In this document: piece by piece, positions 19,362 to 27,944 of the stretch
Position numbering within the stretch: position 1 is the stretch's first letter
How the letters are laid out: every line of letters begins with the position of its first letter
From: Achromobacter xylosoxidans
GTDB taxonomy: Bacteria > Pseudomonadota > Gammaproteobacteria > Burkholderiales > Burkholderiaceae_B
Length of the DNA: 64,000 nucleotides
Direction of reading: 5' to 3'
NCBI RefSeq assembly: GCF_002192695.1
Contig: NZ_MTLG01000058.1
Coordinates: forward strand, 1-64,000
Made by a program: the position numbers and the translations under genes
Notes under the pieces: model-generated
Seen by the model: only the letters and a program-made list of their open reading frames with translations
Told to the model about the DNA's origin: nothing
Database searches by the model: none

Positions 19362-20255
19362 TCAAGGCTGTGTTTTCGCCGCCATGTCCGGCTGTGCGGC
19401 GGGCGCCTGCTTGCGCAGGCCCGACCAGACGATGGCGGCCACGATCAGGGCGGCGCCCGCCATCATGCGCGGCGTGGGCTCCTGGCTGAACAGCACCCAG
19501 GCGAAAGCGATGGCATAGACCGGTTCCAGCGCGATGACCAGTCCGGCGCTGCGCGCGTTCAGCCGCGTCAGGCTGGACACGAACAGATAGTGCGACAGGC
19601 CCGTGCAGAAGATGCCCAGCAGCGCCAGCCAGAACCAGTCCAGCGCAGGCAGCGCGGGCAACTGGGACACGGCGAAGGGCAGCATTACCAGCGCCACGAT
19701 CAGGTTCTGCCAGCAGGCCACCTGCATCGGATCCATGCCCGAGGCCGAACGGCGGTTGCTCAGCGCCAGCAGGGCGAAACTCAGGCCCGACAGCAGCCCC
19801 CAGGCCAGGCCGATGGTGCCCTGGTCGGCCAGGTCGAACGCGGGCGTGACCAGCACCAGCCCGGCCGTGACCAAGCCCAGCAGCAGCCATTCCGTCGGAC
19901 GGATGCGTTCCCGGAAGAGCAGGCCCTCGAACAGGGTGATGAAGGCGGGGAAGCTGGCGAAACCCAGGGTGGCGATGGCGATGCCGCCGACCTTCACGGC
20001 GATGAAGAAGGTGACCCAATGCCCCGCCAGCAGGGCGCCCGAAACCACCAGCACGAACAGCTGCGCCGGCGTCAGGGCGCCCAGGAGCGGCTTGCGGCGC
20101 ATGCGGGCGAACAGCCCCAGGGCGAGCACCGCGAAGATGGCCCGGCCCAGCGTGATCACGGCGGCGCTGGCCTGGATCAGTTCGCCGAACACGCCGGTCA
20201 GGCCAAAAAGCACGGCGGCAACGTGGATGTAGGTGAGGGCGCGGTGTCGGGTCAT
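19362..20255 (-). CDS. EamA/DMT-family membrane permease
   Basis: Ten-helix drug/metabolite transporter of the EamA family, 297 aa, with two EamA repeats: residues about 8-140 containing GELIQASAAVITLGRAIFAVLALG and ...ATLGFASFPAFITLFEGLLFRERI, then the second repeat with GLSHYLFVSSLTRLNARSAGLVIALEPVYAIAFAWVLFSQEPTPRM. Substrate unknown; members export amino acids or other metabolites. It ends 33 bases before marR on the same strand, but the intervening operator suggests separate control. Confidence 0.85.
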   Translation of the reverse strand: MTRHRALTYIHVAAVLFGLTGVFGELIQASAAVITLGRAIFAVLALGLFARMRRKPLLGALTPAQLFVLVVSGALLAGHWVTFFIAVKVGGIAIATLGFASFPAFITLFEGLLFRERIRPTEWLLLGLVTAGLVLVTPAFDLADQGTIGLAWGLLSGLSFALLALSNRRSASGMDPMQVACWQNLIVALVMLPFAVSQLPALPALDWFWLALLGIFCTGLSHYLFVSSLTRLNARSAGLVIALEPVYAIAFAWVLFSQEPTPRMMAGAALIVAAIVWSGLRKQAPAAQPDMAAKTQP

Positions 20256-20331
20256 GCGTGAGGCAAGAATATGGCCGGGTAGGCGTGGGCAAAGGCGTGC
20301 GGTGTTTTCGCACAGAACATAAAATCATCGC

Positions 20332-21309
20332 ATGAATCGCCTTGCCAAGCTTTCGCCGTCCTTCCGCCTTTCCAGCCGCGCAGCCGGCTTCTTCCTGGCG
20401 ACCCTGGGCGCAGTCCTGTTCTCGGCCAAGGCCATCGTGGTGAAGTTCACGTATCGCTACGGCATCGACGCCGTCACCCTCATTGCCTTCCGCATGCTGT
20501 TCGCCATGCCGTTCTTCGCGGCGGTGGCCTGGCATCAGTCGCGGCGCGCGGCGCGCGGCGAAATCCCCGTCATGACCTGGAAGGAACGCGCGCAGGTCTG
20601 CGTGCTGGGCCTGCTCGGCTACTACCTGTCCAGCTTCCTGGACTTCCTGGGACTGCGTTACATCACCGCCAGCCTGGAGCGCCTGATCCTGTTCCTGTCG
20701 CCTTCGCTGGTGGTGCTGCTGTCGGCGTTCTGGTTCAAGCGCCCGGTCGAGCGCCGCCAGTGGATGGCCATGGCGCTGTCATATGCCGGGGTGGTGCTGG
20801 TGTTCGCCCACGACCTGTCCTTCGGCGGCGGCGAGGTATTGTTAGGGTCTTTGTTCGTTTTCGGGTCGGCCGCAAGCTATTCTGTGTACCTGATCTGTTC
20901 GGGGGAACTGGTCAAGCGCTTGGGGGCGACGCGCCTGGTGGCGTATGCCATGCTGGTGTCCTGCGTGGCCTGCATCATCCAGTTCTTTGCCGTGCATCCC
21001 CCGTCCATGCTGATCCAGCCTGCCGGGGTCTACGGGTATTCGGTGATACACGCCACGCTGAATACCGTGGTGCCGGTGTTCATGCTGATGTGGGCGGTGG
21101 CGCTGATCGGCGCGCCCACCGCATCGCTGCTGGGCATGATCGGGCCGGTGTCGGTGCTGTTTCTGGCGTCGTGGTTCCTGCAAGAGCCCATCACGGTGTG
21201 GCAGATGGCGGGAACCGCGTTGGTGCTGGCTGGGGTATTCGTGCTGATGGGGGGCGGGGCCGGCAGGCTGGCGTCCGCCAGGCAGGGCGAGACCCGGCCA
21301 TCGCGTTGA
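20332..21309 (+). CDS. EamA/DMT-family membrane permease
   Basis: A second DMT permease, 325 aa, divergent from the one at 19362-20255. Ten predicted helices and two EamA repeats are visible: FLATLGAVLFSAKAIVVKFTYRYGIDAVTLIAFRMLFAMPFF, then YITASLERLILFLSPSLVVLLSAFWFKRPVERRQWMAMALSYAGVVLVF, and the second-repeat end GMIGPVSVLFLASWFLQEPITVWQMAGTALVLAGVF. The N-terminal 20 residues and C-terminal tail are basic, consistent with a cytoplasmic location. Substrate cannot be inferred; the 76-base divergent gap shows no obvious regulator site. Confidence 0.85.
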   Translation: MNRLAKLSPSFRLSSRAAGFFLATLGAVLFSAKAIVVKFTYRYGIDAVTLIAFRMLFAMPFFAAVAWHQSRRAARGEIPVMTWKERAQVCVLGLLGYYLSSFLDFLGLRYITASLERLILFLSPSLVVLLSAFWFKRPVERRQWMAMALSYAGVVLVFAHDLSFGGGEVLLGSLFVFGSAASYSVYLICSGELVKRLGATRLVAYAMLVSCVACIIQFFAVHPPSMLIQPAGVYGYSVIHATLNTVVPVFMLMWAVALIGAPTASLLGMIGPVSVLFLASWFLQEPITVWQMAGTALVLAGVFVLMGGGAGRLASARQGETRPSR

Positions 21310-21380
21310 ATCTGGTTTTTCTCGTTCAGGGGCCGCGGACAGGCTCTCGTTAGCATTTTTTCCAATGAAAGGAGGCCAGC

Positions 21381-22370
21381 ATGGCCAGCAATCTCGTCAA
21401 GGCAATTCGTATCGAGCAGCACGGTGGTCCTGAGGTCCTGAAGCTGGTCGAGGTGGAAGTGCCTCCGCCCGCCGCCAATGAAGTCACGATCGAGCAGCAC
21501 GCCGCCGGCCTGAACTTCATCGATATCTATTACCGCACGGGCTTGTATCCCCACGCGCTGCCGCACGGCCTGGGTTTCGAGGGCGCGGGTGTCGTGACCG
21601 CCGTCGGCGCCGACGTCACGCATCTGAAAAAGGGCGACCGCGTCGCCTACGGCCAGAGCCCGATCGGCGCCTACGCCAAGGCGCGCAACGTGCCGGCCGC
21701 GCAGGTCGTCAAGGTGCCCAAGGGCATCGGCTTTGACGAGGCCGCGGCCCTGATGCTCAAGGGCCTGACGGTGCAGTACCTGTTCCGCCAGACCTACCGC
21801 CTGCAAGGCGGCGAGACCATCCTGTTCCACGCGGCCGCCGGCGGCGTGGGCCTGATCGCCTGCCAATGGGCCAAGGCCCTGGGCGTGAAGCTGATCGGCA
21901 CCGTCTCCAGCCCCGAGAAGGCCGAACTGGCCCGCGCCAACGGCGCCTGGGAAACCATCGACTACTCGCGCGAGAACGTGGCCGAGCGCGTGCTTGAGCT
22001 GACCGGCGGCAAGAAGGTGCCGGTGGTGTATGACGGCGTGGGCAAGGACACCTGGGAAACCTCGCTGGACTGCATCGAGCCGCGCGGCCTGATGGTCAGC
22101 TTCGGCAACGCGTCCGGCCCCGTGTCGGGCGTCAACCTGGCGACGCTGAACCAGAAGGGCTGCCTGTACGTGACGCGCCCGTCGCTGGGCCTGCACGTCA
22201 ACACGCTGGCCAAGCTGCAAGCCGCCTCCGAAGAGCTGTTCGACCTGGTCCTGAAGAAGAAGATCAAGGTCCGCATCGACCAGCGCTACACGCTGGAGCA
22301 GGCCGGCGAAGCCCAGACCGCGCTGGCCGCGCGCAAGACCACCGGCGCCACGGTGCTGATGCTGGACTGA
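21381..22370 (+). CDS. NADPH:quinone oxidoreductase (zeta-crystallin type)
   Basis: Zinc-free medium-chain dehydrogenase/reductase, 329 aa, of the QorA/zeta-crystallin group. It reduces quinones with NADPH. Features are the N-terminal GroES-like domain (IRIEQHGGPEVLKLVEVEVPPPAANEV, NFIDIYYRTGLYP) and the Rossmann motif HAAAGGVGLIACQWAKALG, followed by GTVSSPEKAELARANGAWETIDYSRE. No zinc-ligand cysteines are seen. A strong AAAGGAGG ribosome site precedes the ATG. It is followed by an intrinsic terminator, so it is probably monocistronic. Confidence 0.9.
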   Translation: MASNLVKAIRIEQHGGPEVLKLVEVEVPPPAANEVTIEQHAAGLNFIDIYYRTGLYPHALPHGLGFEGAGVVTAVGADVTHLKKGDRVAYGQSPIGAYAKARNVPAAQVVKVPKGIGFDEAAALMLKGLTVQYLFRQTYRLQGGETILFHAAAGGVGLIACQWAKALGVKLIGTVSSPEKAELARANGAWETIDYSRENVAERVLELTGGKKVPVVYDGVGKDTWETSLDCIEPRGLMVSFGNASGPVSGVNLATLNQKGCLYVTRPSLGLHVNTLAKLQAASEELFDLVLKKKIKVRIDQRYTLEQAGEAQTALAARKTTGATVLMLD

Positions 22371-22416
22371 TCCAAGGTCCATGATGCGCGGGTCCCGCAG
22401 GGGCGCCGCGCCAGGC

Positions 22417-22450
22417 CCGGCACCGCGCTGCGCGCGTTGCCGGTTTTTTT
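22417..22450 (+). terminator. Intrinsic terminator after the quinone reductase
   Basis: CCGGCA (22417-22422) and CGCGC (22424-22428) pair with GCGCG (22432-22436) and TGCCGG (22438-22443), leaving a single C/T mismatch and a 3-base loop, followed by seven T. It separates the quinone reductase from the amine-catabolism cluster. Confidence 0.7.
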
Positions 22451-22551
22451 ATTGCGCCGTGCGCAGAATGACAAATCGCCATGCACGGACCGACAAGCCT
22501 TGCGGAAAGGCCGTTGCTATCCTCGCTTCAACCATTTCGTTGGAGCTTCGA

Positions 22552-24063
22552 ATGTCTTCAGCAAGCGCAAGCGCCGCCGGCCACGCCGCCTCCGACCGCC
22601 CGGAACTGGGCGCCATCCGGGAAGCCATGTTCATCGACGGCAAGCCGGTGGGCGTAGGGCAGGGCGCGCCGATAGCCGTCCATGACCCCGCCACCGGCGA
22701 GATCATCGCCCATCAACCCGACGCAGGGCCGCAGCAGGTGGACATGGCGGTGCAGGCGGCCAGGCGCGCCTTCGGATCCGGTCCCTGGCGCGACATGCTG
22801 CCCGTCGGGCGCGAGCGCCTGTTGCTGAAGCTGGCCGACCTGGTCGAGCTGCACGGCGCGGAACTGGCCCGCCTGGAAACCCTGAACAACGGCAAGCTGC
22901 TGGGCGTGGCGCAGGGCCTGGAAGTCGGCTCGGGCGCGCAGTGGCTGCGCTACATGGCGGGTTGGGCGACCAAGATCACGGGCGACACTCTGTCGCTGTC
23001 CATACCGTTTCCTCCCGGCGTGCGGTACAGCGCCCATACCCTGCCGCAGGCCGTGGGCGTGGTGGCGGCGATCATTCCCTGGAATTTTCCGCTGCTGATG
23101 GCGATCTGGAAGATCGCTCCCGCCCTGGCTGCGGGCTGCACCGTGGTGCTCAAGCCGGCCGAGGAAACGCCGCTGACGGCGCTGCGCCTGGCCGAGCTGG
23201 TGCTGGAAGCGGGCTTCCCGCCCGGCGTCGTCAACGTCGTGACCGGCCGTGGCGAGACCGCCGGCGCCGCGCTGGTCGCGCATCCCGGCGTGGACAAGAT
23301 CGCGTTCACGGGTTCGACCGAAGTCGGCAAGCTGATCGGACGCGCCGCGATGGACGACATGAAGCGGGTATCGCTGGAGCTGGGCGGCAAGTCCCCTGTG
23401 ATCGTGCTGGACGATTGCGACGCCGACCGCGCCGTGCAGGGAGCGGCAGCCGCCATTTTCTTCAACCAGGGGCAGGTTTGCACGGCGGGCTCGCGCCTGT
23501 ATGTGCAAAAGAACCTGTATGCCAAGGTCGTCGAGGGATTGGCCGATCTGGCCGCCGGCATGAGGCTCGGGTCCGGATTCGATCCCGCCACGCAGGTCGG
23601 CCCGCTGGTGTCGGCCCGCCACCAGAAGCGCGTCATGGATTACATCGATATCGGACGCAGCGAGGGCGGACGCATCCTGGCGGGAGGGGGGCGCGGAGCC
23701 GGCTCCGGCTACTTCGTGCAGCCCACTGTTTTTGCGGACGTGCCGGCGGGCGCGCGCATTGCCCGCGAGGAAATCTTCGGCCCCGTCGTGGTGGCGCAGC
23801 CTTTCGACACTCTGGACGATGCCGTGCGGCTGGCCAACGACAGCGCCTACGGCCTGGGCGCCAGTCTCTGGAGCAACGATCTCTCCCGCGTGCAAAGCCT
23901 GATCCCGCGCATCGATGCCGGCACCGTCTGGGTCAATACGCACAACATGCTGGATCCCAACATGCCTTTCGGCGGATTCAAGCAATCCGGCATCGGCCGC
24001 GAGCACGGCCGCGCCGTGCTGGAAATGTACCTGGAACGGAAATCCGTTTGCATCGCTTACTAG
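22552..24063 (+). CDS. Phenylacetaldehyde-type aldehyde dehydrogenase (FeaB-like)
   Basis: NAD(P)-dependent aldehyde dehydrogenase, 503 aa. Catalytic features are Asn178 in PWNFP, the general base Glu276 in LELGGK, and nucleophile Cys310 in FFNQGQVCTAG. The cofactor loop FTGSTEVGKLIG is intact. The N-terminal IDGKPV and overall pattern are close to FeaB/StyD phenylacetaldehyde dehydrogenases. The ATG at 22552 follows GGAG. As the first gene of the aau cluster it would oxidise the arylacetaldehyde released by aromatic amine dehydrogenase to the acid. The substrate is inferred from context. Confidence 0.85.
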   Translation: MSSASASAAGHAASDRPELGAIREAMFIDGKPVGVGQGAPIAVHDPATGEIIAHQPDAGPQQVDMAVQAARRAFGSGPWRDMLPVGRERLLLKLADLVELHGAELARLETLNNGKLLGVAQGLEVGSGAQWLRYMAGWATKITGDTLSLSIPFPPGVRYSAHTLPQAVGVVAAIIPWNFPLLMAIWKIAPALAAGCTVVLKPAEETPLTALRLAELVLEAGFPPGVVNVVTGRGETAGAALVAHPGVDKIAFTGSTEVGKLIGRAAMDDMKRVSLELGGKSPVIVLDDCDADRAVQGAAAAIFFNQGQVCTAGSRLYVQKNLYAKVVEGLADLAAGMRLGSGFDPATQVGPLVSARHQKRVMDYIDIGRSEGGRILAGGGRGAGSGYFVQPTVFADVPAGARIAREEIFGPVVVAQPFDTLDDAVRLANDSAYGLGASLWSNDLSRVQSLIPRIDAGTVWVNTHNMLDPNMPFGGFKQSGIGREHGRAVLEMYLERKSVCIAY

Positions 24064-24131
24064 AACGGTGATCGCGCGGCCCAAGCCGGGAAATACCGGT
24101 GGCCGCGCCTTCACGACACCAAGGGGAAGAC

Positions 24132-25013
24132 ATGGCAGGCAGGACAGGGAGCCGGGCCCGCAGGCGGGCGGCGCTGCTGCTCGCGTGCGCGGGAGCGTCG
24201 CAGGCGGCATGGGCGGGAGACCCCAGCGCGCGCGACTGGATACCCGCGCCGGTGGGCACCAACATCATCGCAGGGTACATGGCCGGGCTGAGGTCCTCGG
24301 GTTTGTATGCCGAAGGCTCGCGCGTGGACGGCGGGTCGGTCGACGTCAACACGCTGGTCTATCGGCAGATGCACTATCGCGACTTCTACGGCAAGACGGT
24401 CCAGCTGGAATTCATCGTGCCCATGATCCGGACCTCGCAGGACCTGCCGGGCATGGCGGGCGACCACCAGACCGGCATCGGCGACGTGACGCTAGGTTCG
24501 GCGATCTGGTTCTACAACAACCAGCAGACCCGGACCTGGTTCGCCTGGGAACCGTTCGTCGTGGCGCCCGTGGGCCGCTACGACGGTTCGCGCCCCGATG
24601 TGTCGCCGGGCAAGAACCGCTGGTCCACCGTCCAGGATTTTTCCTTTGTGCAGGGCTTTGGCGAATCCACTTATCTGGAAGCCATCGCGGAAGTGGAGAT
24701 CTACGGCCGCAATACCGATTGGCATGGGCAGACGCTGAAGAAGGATCCCTCGTTCCGTTTCTTCGCACTGGCCTCGACCAACCTGACGCCGGACACCTAT
24801 ACCGGCATCCGCTACCGCTATGAGACAGGCGGGAAGGAAACCGCGTCCGGCGAGACCGTTGCCACGCGGGCGCGCAATCACCAGCTGGCCGTCGAACTGA
24901 CGCATCAGATCAACGACGCCAACCAGATCCAGATGCAGTACATCCACGACCTGAAGGTCGAGAACGGACCGCGGATGCGTGGCGTGCAGTTGCGCTACGT
25001 CTACGCGTTCTAG
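24132..25013 (+). CDS. Outer-membrane MetA-pathway-type transporter (SphA/phenol-degradation family)
   Basis: A 293-residue beta-barrel protein of the MetA-pathway of phenol degradation family (PF13557-like). A signal peptide (RAALLLACAGASQAAWAGD, cut near residue 35) is followed by alternating aromatic beta-strands, TNIIAGYMAG...FIVPMIRT, GIGDVTLGSAIWFYN, GKNRWSTVQDFSFVQGF, and a terminal Phe (QLRYVYAF), usual for outer-membrane barrels. AAGGGGAAG precedes the ATG at 24132. It sits between the aldehyde dehydrogenase and aauB, so it probably admits aromatic amines or related aromatics. That role is inferred. Confidence 0.75.
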   Translation: MAGRTGSRARRRAALLLACAGASQAAWAGDPSARDWIPAPVGTNIIAGYMAGLRSSGLYAEGSRVDGGSVDVNTLVYRQMHYRDFYGKTVQLEFIVPMIRTSQDLPGMAGDHQTGIGDVTLGSAIWFYNNQQTRTWFAWEPFVVAPVGRYDGSRPDVSPGKNRWSTVQDFSFVQGFGESTYLEAIAEVEIYGRNTDWHGQTLKKDPSFRFFALASTNLTPDTYTGIRYRYETGGKETASGETVATRARNHQLAVELTHQINDANQIQMQYIHDLKVENGPRMRGVQLRYVYAF

Positions 25014-25045
25014 GAGAACAGGACCATGAGACCAGGAGAATATCG

Positions 25046-26236
25046 ATGAACGCGCCTCGCGCCAGATCATGCGCATCGCGGGCCGGACGGTGGGCGCTGT
25101 GCGCCGCCTTGGCGGCGTCGGCAGGCCTAGCCCGGGCGGACCTGCCCGTGGAAGAACTGAAGGGCGGCACCCGCCTGCCGCCGGCCACGCCGCACCGGCT
25201 GTACGTGATGGACGCCGTCTTCAACCACCTGGTCGACAGCCGGGTCAACATCTATGACGGCGACACCCTGAAGTTCCTGGGCCTGGTGCCTACGTCGTTC
25301 AACGGCCACATGACCGTGTCCGCGGACGGCAAGGACATCTATGTCATGACGACCTACTACGAGCGCTTGAACCGCGGTAAGCGCACCGACGTGGTCGAGG
25401 CCTGGGACGCCGAAACGCTCACGCCCAAGTACGAGGTGCCGATCCCGCAGAAACGCGCGCAGGCGCTGAACTACCGGAACTATCTGCAGCAGAGCGCGGA
25501 CGGGGAACTGCTGTTCGTGCAGAACGCCACGCCTGCGTCCTCGGTCACGGTGGTGAACCTGAAGACACGCCAGTTCGCCGACGAGGTTACCGCGGCCGCG
25601 GGTTGCTGGAGCATCATCGTGCTGCCCTCGCGCCCGCGCAGCTTCGCCAGCATCTGCGGCGACGGCGCGCTGCTGACCGTGGACCTGGACCAGGCCGGCA
25701 AGCCGGCGGGGCAGCAGCGCAGCCAGCCCATGTTCGACCCCGAGAAGGACCCCATCTTCACGCACACGGAAAATCTGGGCGATACCTACTACTTCGTGTC
25801 CTACAACGGCAACGTCTACAGCGCCGACTTCAGCGGCAAGGACGCCGTGTTCGGCAAACCTTGGTCCTTGCTGGACGCATCGGGCAAGGACCAGGGCTGG
25901 CGCCCGGGCGGCTACAACCTGCTGGCCGTGAACCAGGCCAGCAAGCGTCTGTACGTGGGCATGCATCCGAATGGGGCCGAAGGTTCGCACAAGACCCCGG
26001 CCGCCGAGATCTGGGTCTATGACCTGGCCACGCACCGGCGGGTGGCGCGGGTGCCGGGCCAGAATGCCTTGTCGATGTCGGTCTCGCAGGACGACCAGCC
26101 GCGCCTGTACACCATCGACGGCGGCAACGTGAGCGTCTACGACGCCGCGCCGGCCGCGCCAGTCCTCAAGGGCACGATCCAGGCCGCCGGTGAAACCGCG
26201 CTGCAGGTCGAACCGCAACCGCGAGGCGCGCGATGA
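25046..26236 (+). CDS. aauB: Aromatic amine dehydrogenase heavy (alpha) subunit AauB
   Basis: Seven-bladed beta-propeller heavy chain of a TTQ amine dehydrogenase (396 aa), homologous to MauB and AauB. A Sec-type signal (RWALCAALAASAGLARAD, cleaved near residue 32) directs it to the periplasm. The repeated blade pattern is visible in RLYVMDAVFNHLVDSRVNIYDGDTLKFLGLVPTSFNGHMTVSADGKDIYVMTTYYERLNRGKRTDVVEAWD, with later blades GCWSIIVLPSRPRSFASICGDGALLTV, NGNVYSADFSG and KRLYVGMHPNGAEGSHKTPAAEIWVYD. AGGAGAA lies 5 bases before the ATG. It overlaps aauE by four bases. The linked light chain shows that this is AADH rather than methylamine dehydrogenase. Confidence 0.92.
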   Translation: MNAPRARSCASRAGRWALCAALAASAGLARADLPVEELKGGTRLPPATPHRLYVMDAVFNHLVDSRVNIYDGDTLKFLGLVPTSFNGHMTVSADGKDIYVMTTYYERLNRGKRTDVVEAWDAETLTPKYEVPIPQKRAQALNYRNYLQQSADGELLFVQNATPASSVTVVNLKTRQFADEVTAAAGCWSIIVLPSRPRSFASICGDGALLTVDLDQAGKPAGQQRSQPMFDPEKDPIFTHTENLGDTYYFVSYNGNVYSADFSGKDAVFGKPWSLLDASGKDQGWRPGGYNLLAVNQASKRLYVGMHPNGAEGSHKTPAAEIWVYDLATHRRVARVPGQNALSMSVSQDDQPRLYTIDGGNVSVYDAAPAAPVLKGTIQAAGETALQVEPQPRGAR

Positions 26237-26790
26237 ACGATCCCGTGTTGCTGTATGCCGCGAGCGCGGCGCTGGCCTGCGTGCTGCTCCTGGGCGCGCT
26301 GGAAAAACTGAGGGACATGGCGGGCTTCGCCGCCATCGTGTCGGCCTATCGCATCCTGCCGGGCGGGTGGAGCAGCGCGTTCGCGTGGCTTTTCGTGCTG
26401 ACCGAAGCGCTGGCCGGCGCCTTGCTGCTGGTGCCGTCGCGGCAGGCGGCGGGCGCGCAGCTGGCGCTGCTGGTGCTGGCGGCGGCCACGCTGGCGCTGG
26501 CTTTCAACCTGGTGCGCGGCCACCGCGACATCGATTGCGGCTGCGGCGGCCCTGCGTCCAGCGGGCCGGGGCGCGGCGCGCGGCGGGGAGGGCTGTCGTG
26601 GTGGCTGGTGTTGCGCAACGCGGTGCTGGCGCTATGGACCGCGCCGGCGCTCATCGCCGCGGCGGGCCAGTCCCGCGGCCTGCAGTGGACCGATTCCGCA
26701 GCCGTTTTTGGCCTGACCATCGTCGCCGTGGGCCTGTACTTCACCGCCAACCACCTGTTGGCCTCACACCTCAAGTTGCGCAATTTCTGA
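26233..26790 (+). CDS. aauE: AauE/MauE-type maturation membrane protein
   Basis: A 185-residue integral membrane protein of the MauE/DoxX-like family, needed with MauD for disulfide formation and stability of the light subunit. Four hydrophobic segments are visible (about 6-21, 43-62, 73-90 and 155-180). A cysteine-containing motif DIDCGCGG lies between them, in line with a thiol-redox role. It starts with a four-base overlap of the aauB stop and is followed 10 bases later by aauD. Confidence 0.9.
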   Translation: MNDPVLLYAASAALACVLLLGALEKLRDMAGFAAIVSAYRILPGGWSSAFAWLFVLTEALAGALLLVPSRQAAGAQLALLVLAAATLALAFNLVRGHRDIDCGCGGPASSGPGRGARRGGLSWWLVLRNAVLALWTAPALIAAAGQSRGLQWTDSAAVFGLTIVAVGLYFTANHLLASHLKLRNF

Positions 26791-26800
26791 AGGAATTCAC

Positions 26801-27439
26801 ATGGATGCCTTGATCATTTCCAATTTCCTGCTGTGGGGCGTGGTGCTCTGCCTGGTGCTCGTCATCCTGGCCTTGTCCAGACAAATCGGCGTGCTGTACG
26901 AGCGCGTGGCGCCGATGGGGGCGCTGACGATGGACAAGGGCCCAGGCGTGGGCGAGCCCGCGCCGCGCTTCGAGCTGCCGGATCTGCTGGGCCGCCGCAT
27001 CGTCGTGGGCGAGCGCGGCCAGCACAGCCAGCTGCTGTTCTTTCTTTCCCCGACCTGCCCGGTCTGCAAGAAGCTGCTGCCCATCCTGAAGTCGGTGGCC
27101 AGCACGGAAAGCGCCTGGCTGCGCATCGTCCTGGCCAGCGACGGCGAAATGCCCGAGCACCTGGCCTTCTACAAGCAGGCGGGGCTGGAGCGCTTTCCGT
27201 ATTTGCTGTCGACTGAGCTGGGCATGAAGTTCCAGATCAGCAAGCTGCCCTATGCCGTGCTGATCGATGAAACCGGAACCTTGCGCGCCAAGGGCTTGAT
27301 CAACTCGCGTGAACAGCTCGAAAGCCTGTTCACGGCGAAGGAGCTGGGCGTGGCGTCGGTGCAGGAATTCCTGGCCGCCGGCACGCTGGAAGAAACCCGG
27401 ATTTCCCGCAAGGAGAGCGGCAATGCATTGGCTGGATAA
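26801..27439 (+). CDS. aauD: AauD/MauD-type thioredoxin-like disulfide protein
   Basis: Membrane-anchored periplasmic thiol-disulfide protein (212 aa) with an N-terminal helix (about 5-25), a redox-active CPVC motif (Cys86/Cys89 in FFLSPTCPVCKKLLP) and a thioredoxin-like fold ending KLPYAVLIDETGTLRAKGLI. MauD homologues assist folding of the disulfide-rich light chain. The AauA start codon lies within its last codons (17-base overlap), indicating tight coupling of the two products. Confidence 0.93.
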   Translation: MDALIISNFLLWGVVLCLVLVILALSRQIGVLYERVAPMGALTMDKGPGVGEPAPRFELPDLLGRRIVVGERGQHSQLLFFLSPTCPVCKKLLPILKSVASTESAWLRIVLASDGEMPEHLAFYKQAGLERFPYLLSTELGMKFQISKLPYAVLIDETGTLRAKGLINSREQLESLFTAKELGVASVQEFLAAGTLEETRISRKESGNALAG

Positions 27440-27944
27440 ACTCGCAGAGCGCGCCGCGCGTTCGGTCGCGCACACCACTTCCCGGCGCAGCGTGCTCAAC
27501 CGCATCGGCCGGGTCCTGGTCGGAACGGCATTCCTCGTGCCGGTGCTGCCGGTGGCGCGTTCCGCGCCCGCGGATCCCAAGAAGCCGCAGATGGATGACA
27601 CGGCATGCGATTACTGGCGCTATTGCGCGGTGGACGGCTTTCTGTGTTCATGCTGCGGCGGCAGCATGACGTCCTGCCCGCCCGGCACCTCGCCTTCGGC
27701 CGTGTCGTGGGTAGGCACCTGCCACAATCCGCTGGACGGCAAGGACTATCTGATCAGCTATAACGACTGCTGCGGCAAGGCCGCTTGCGGCAAATGCATG
27801 TGCGCATCGGCCGAGCGCGAGCGGCCGGGCTATCAGATGTTCCTGCACAACGATGTGAACTGGTGCATGTCCAACGAGTCCTCCATCTTCCATTGCACCA
27901 CGTCAGTGATCGTGGGCCTGGCCAAGCCCAAGCCGAAATCATGA
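27423..27944 (+). CDS. aauA: Aromatic amine dehydrogenase TTQ light (beta) subunit AauA
   Basis: Catalytic light subunit carrying tryptophan tryptophylquinone (173 aa). A long signal with a twin-arginine-like element (SRRSVL, 20-25) precedes a mature part with fourteen cysteines. The two TTQ tryptophans are Trp96 (SAVSWVGTC) and Trp147 (NDVNWCM), 51 residues apart as in the family (109/160 in Alcaligenes faecalis AADH). By the same offset of 13, catalytic Asp128 corresponds to Asp115 (ISYNDCCGK), Thr172 to Thr159 and Asp84 to Asp71, all present. The stretches CAVDGFLCSCCGG and HCTTSVIVGLAK are near-identical to AADH light chains. Its stop overlaps the cytochrome ATG. Confidence 0.94.
   Translation: MHWLDKLAERAARSVAHTTSRRSVLNRIGRVLVGTAFLVPVLPVARSAPADPKKPQMDDTACDYWRYCAVDGFLCSCCGGSMTSCPPGTSPSAVSWVGTCHNPLDGKDYLISYNDCCGKAACGKCMCASAERERPGYQMFLHNDVNWCMSNESSIFHCTTSVIVGLAKPKPKS

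Noticed and set aside
25025-25048. A seven-codon frame (MRPGEYR) just before aauB.
   Set aside because: It overlaps the aauB ribosome site and start and has no sign of selection; most likely chance.
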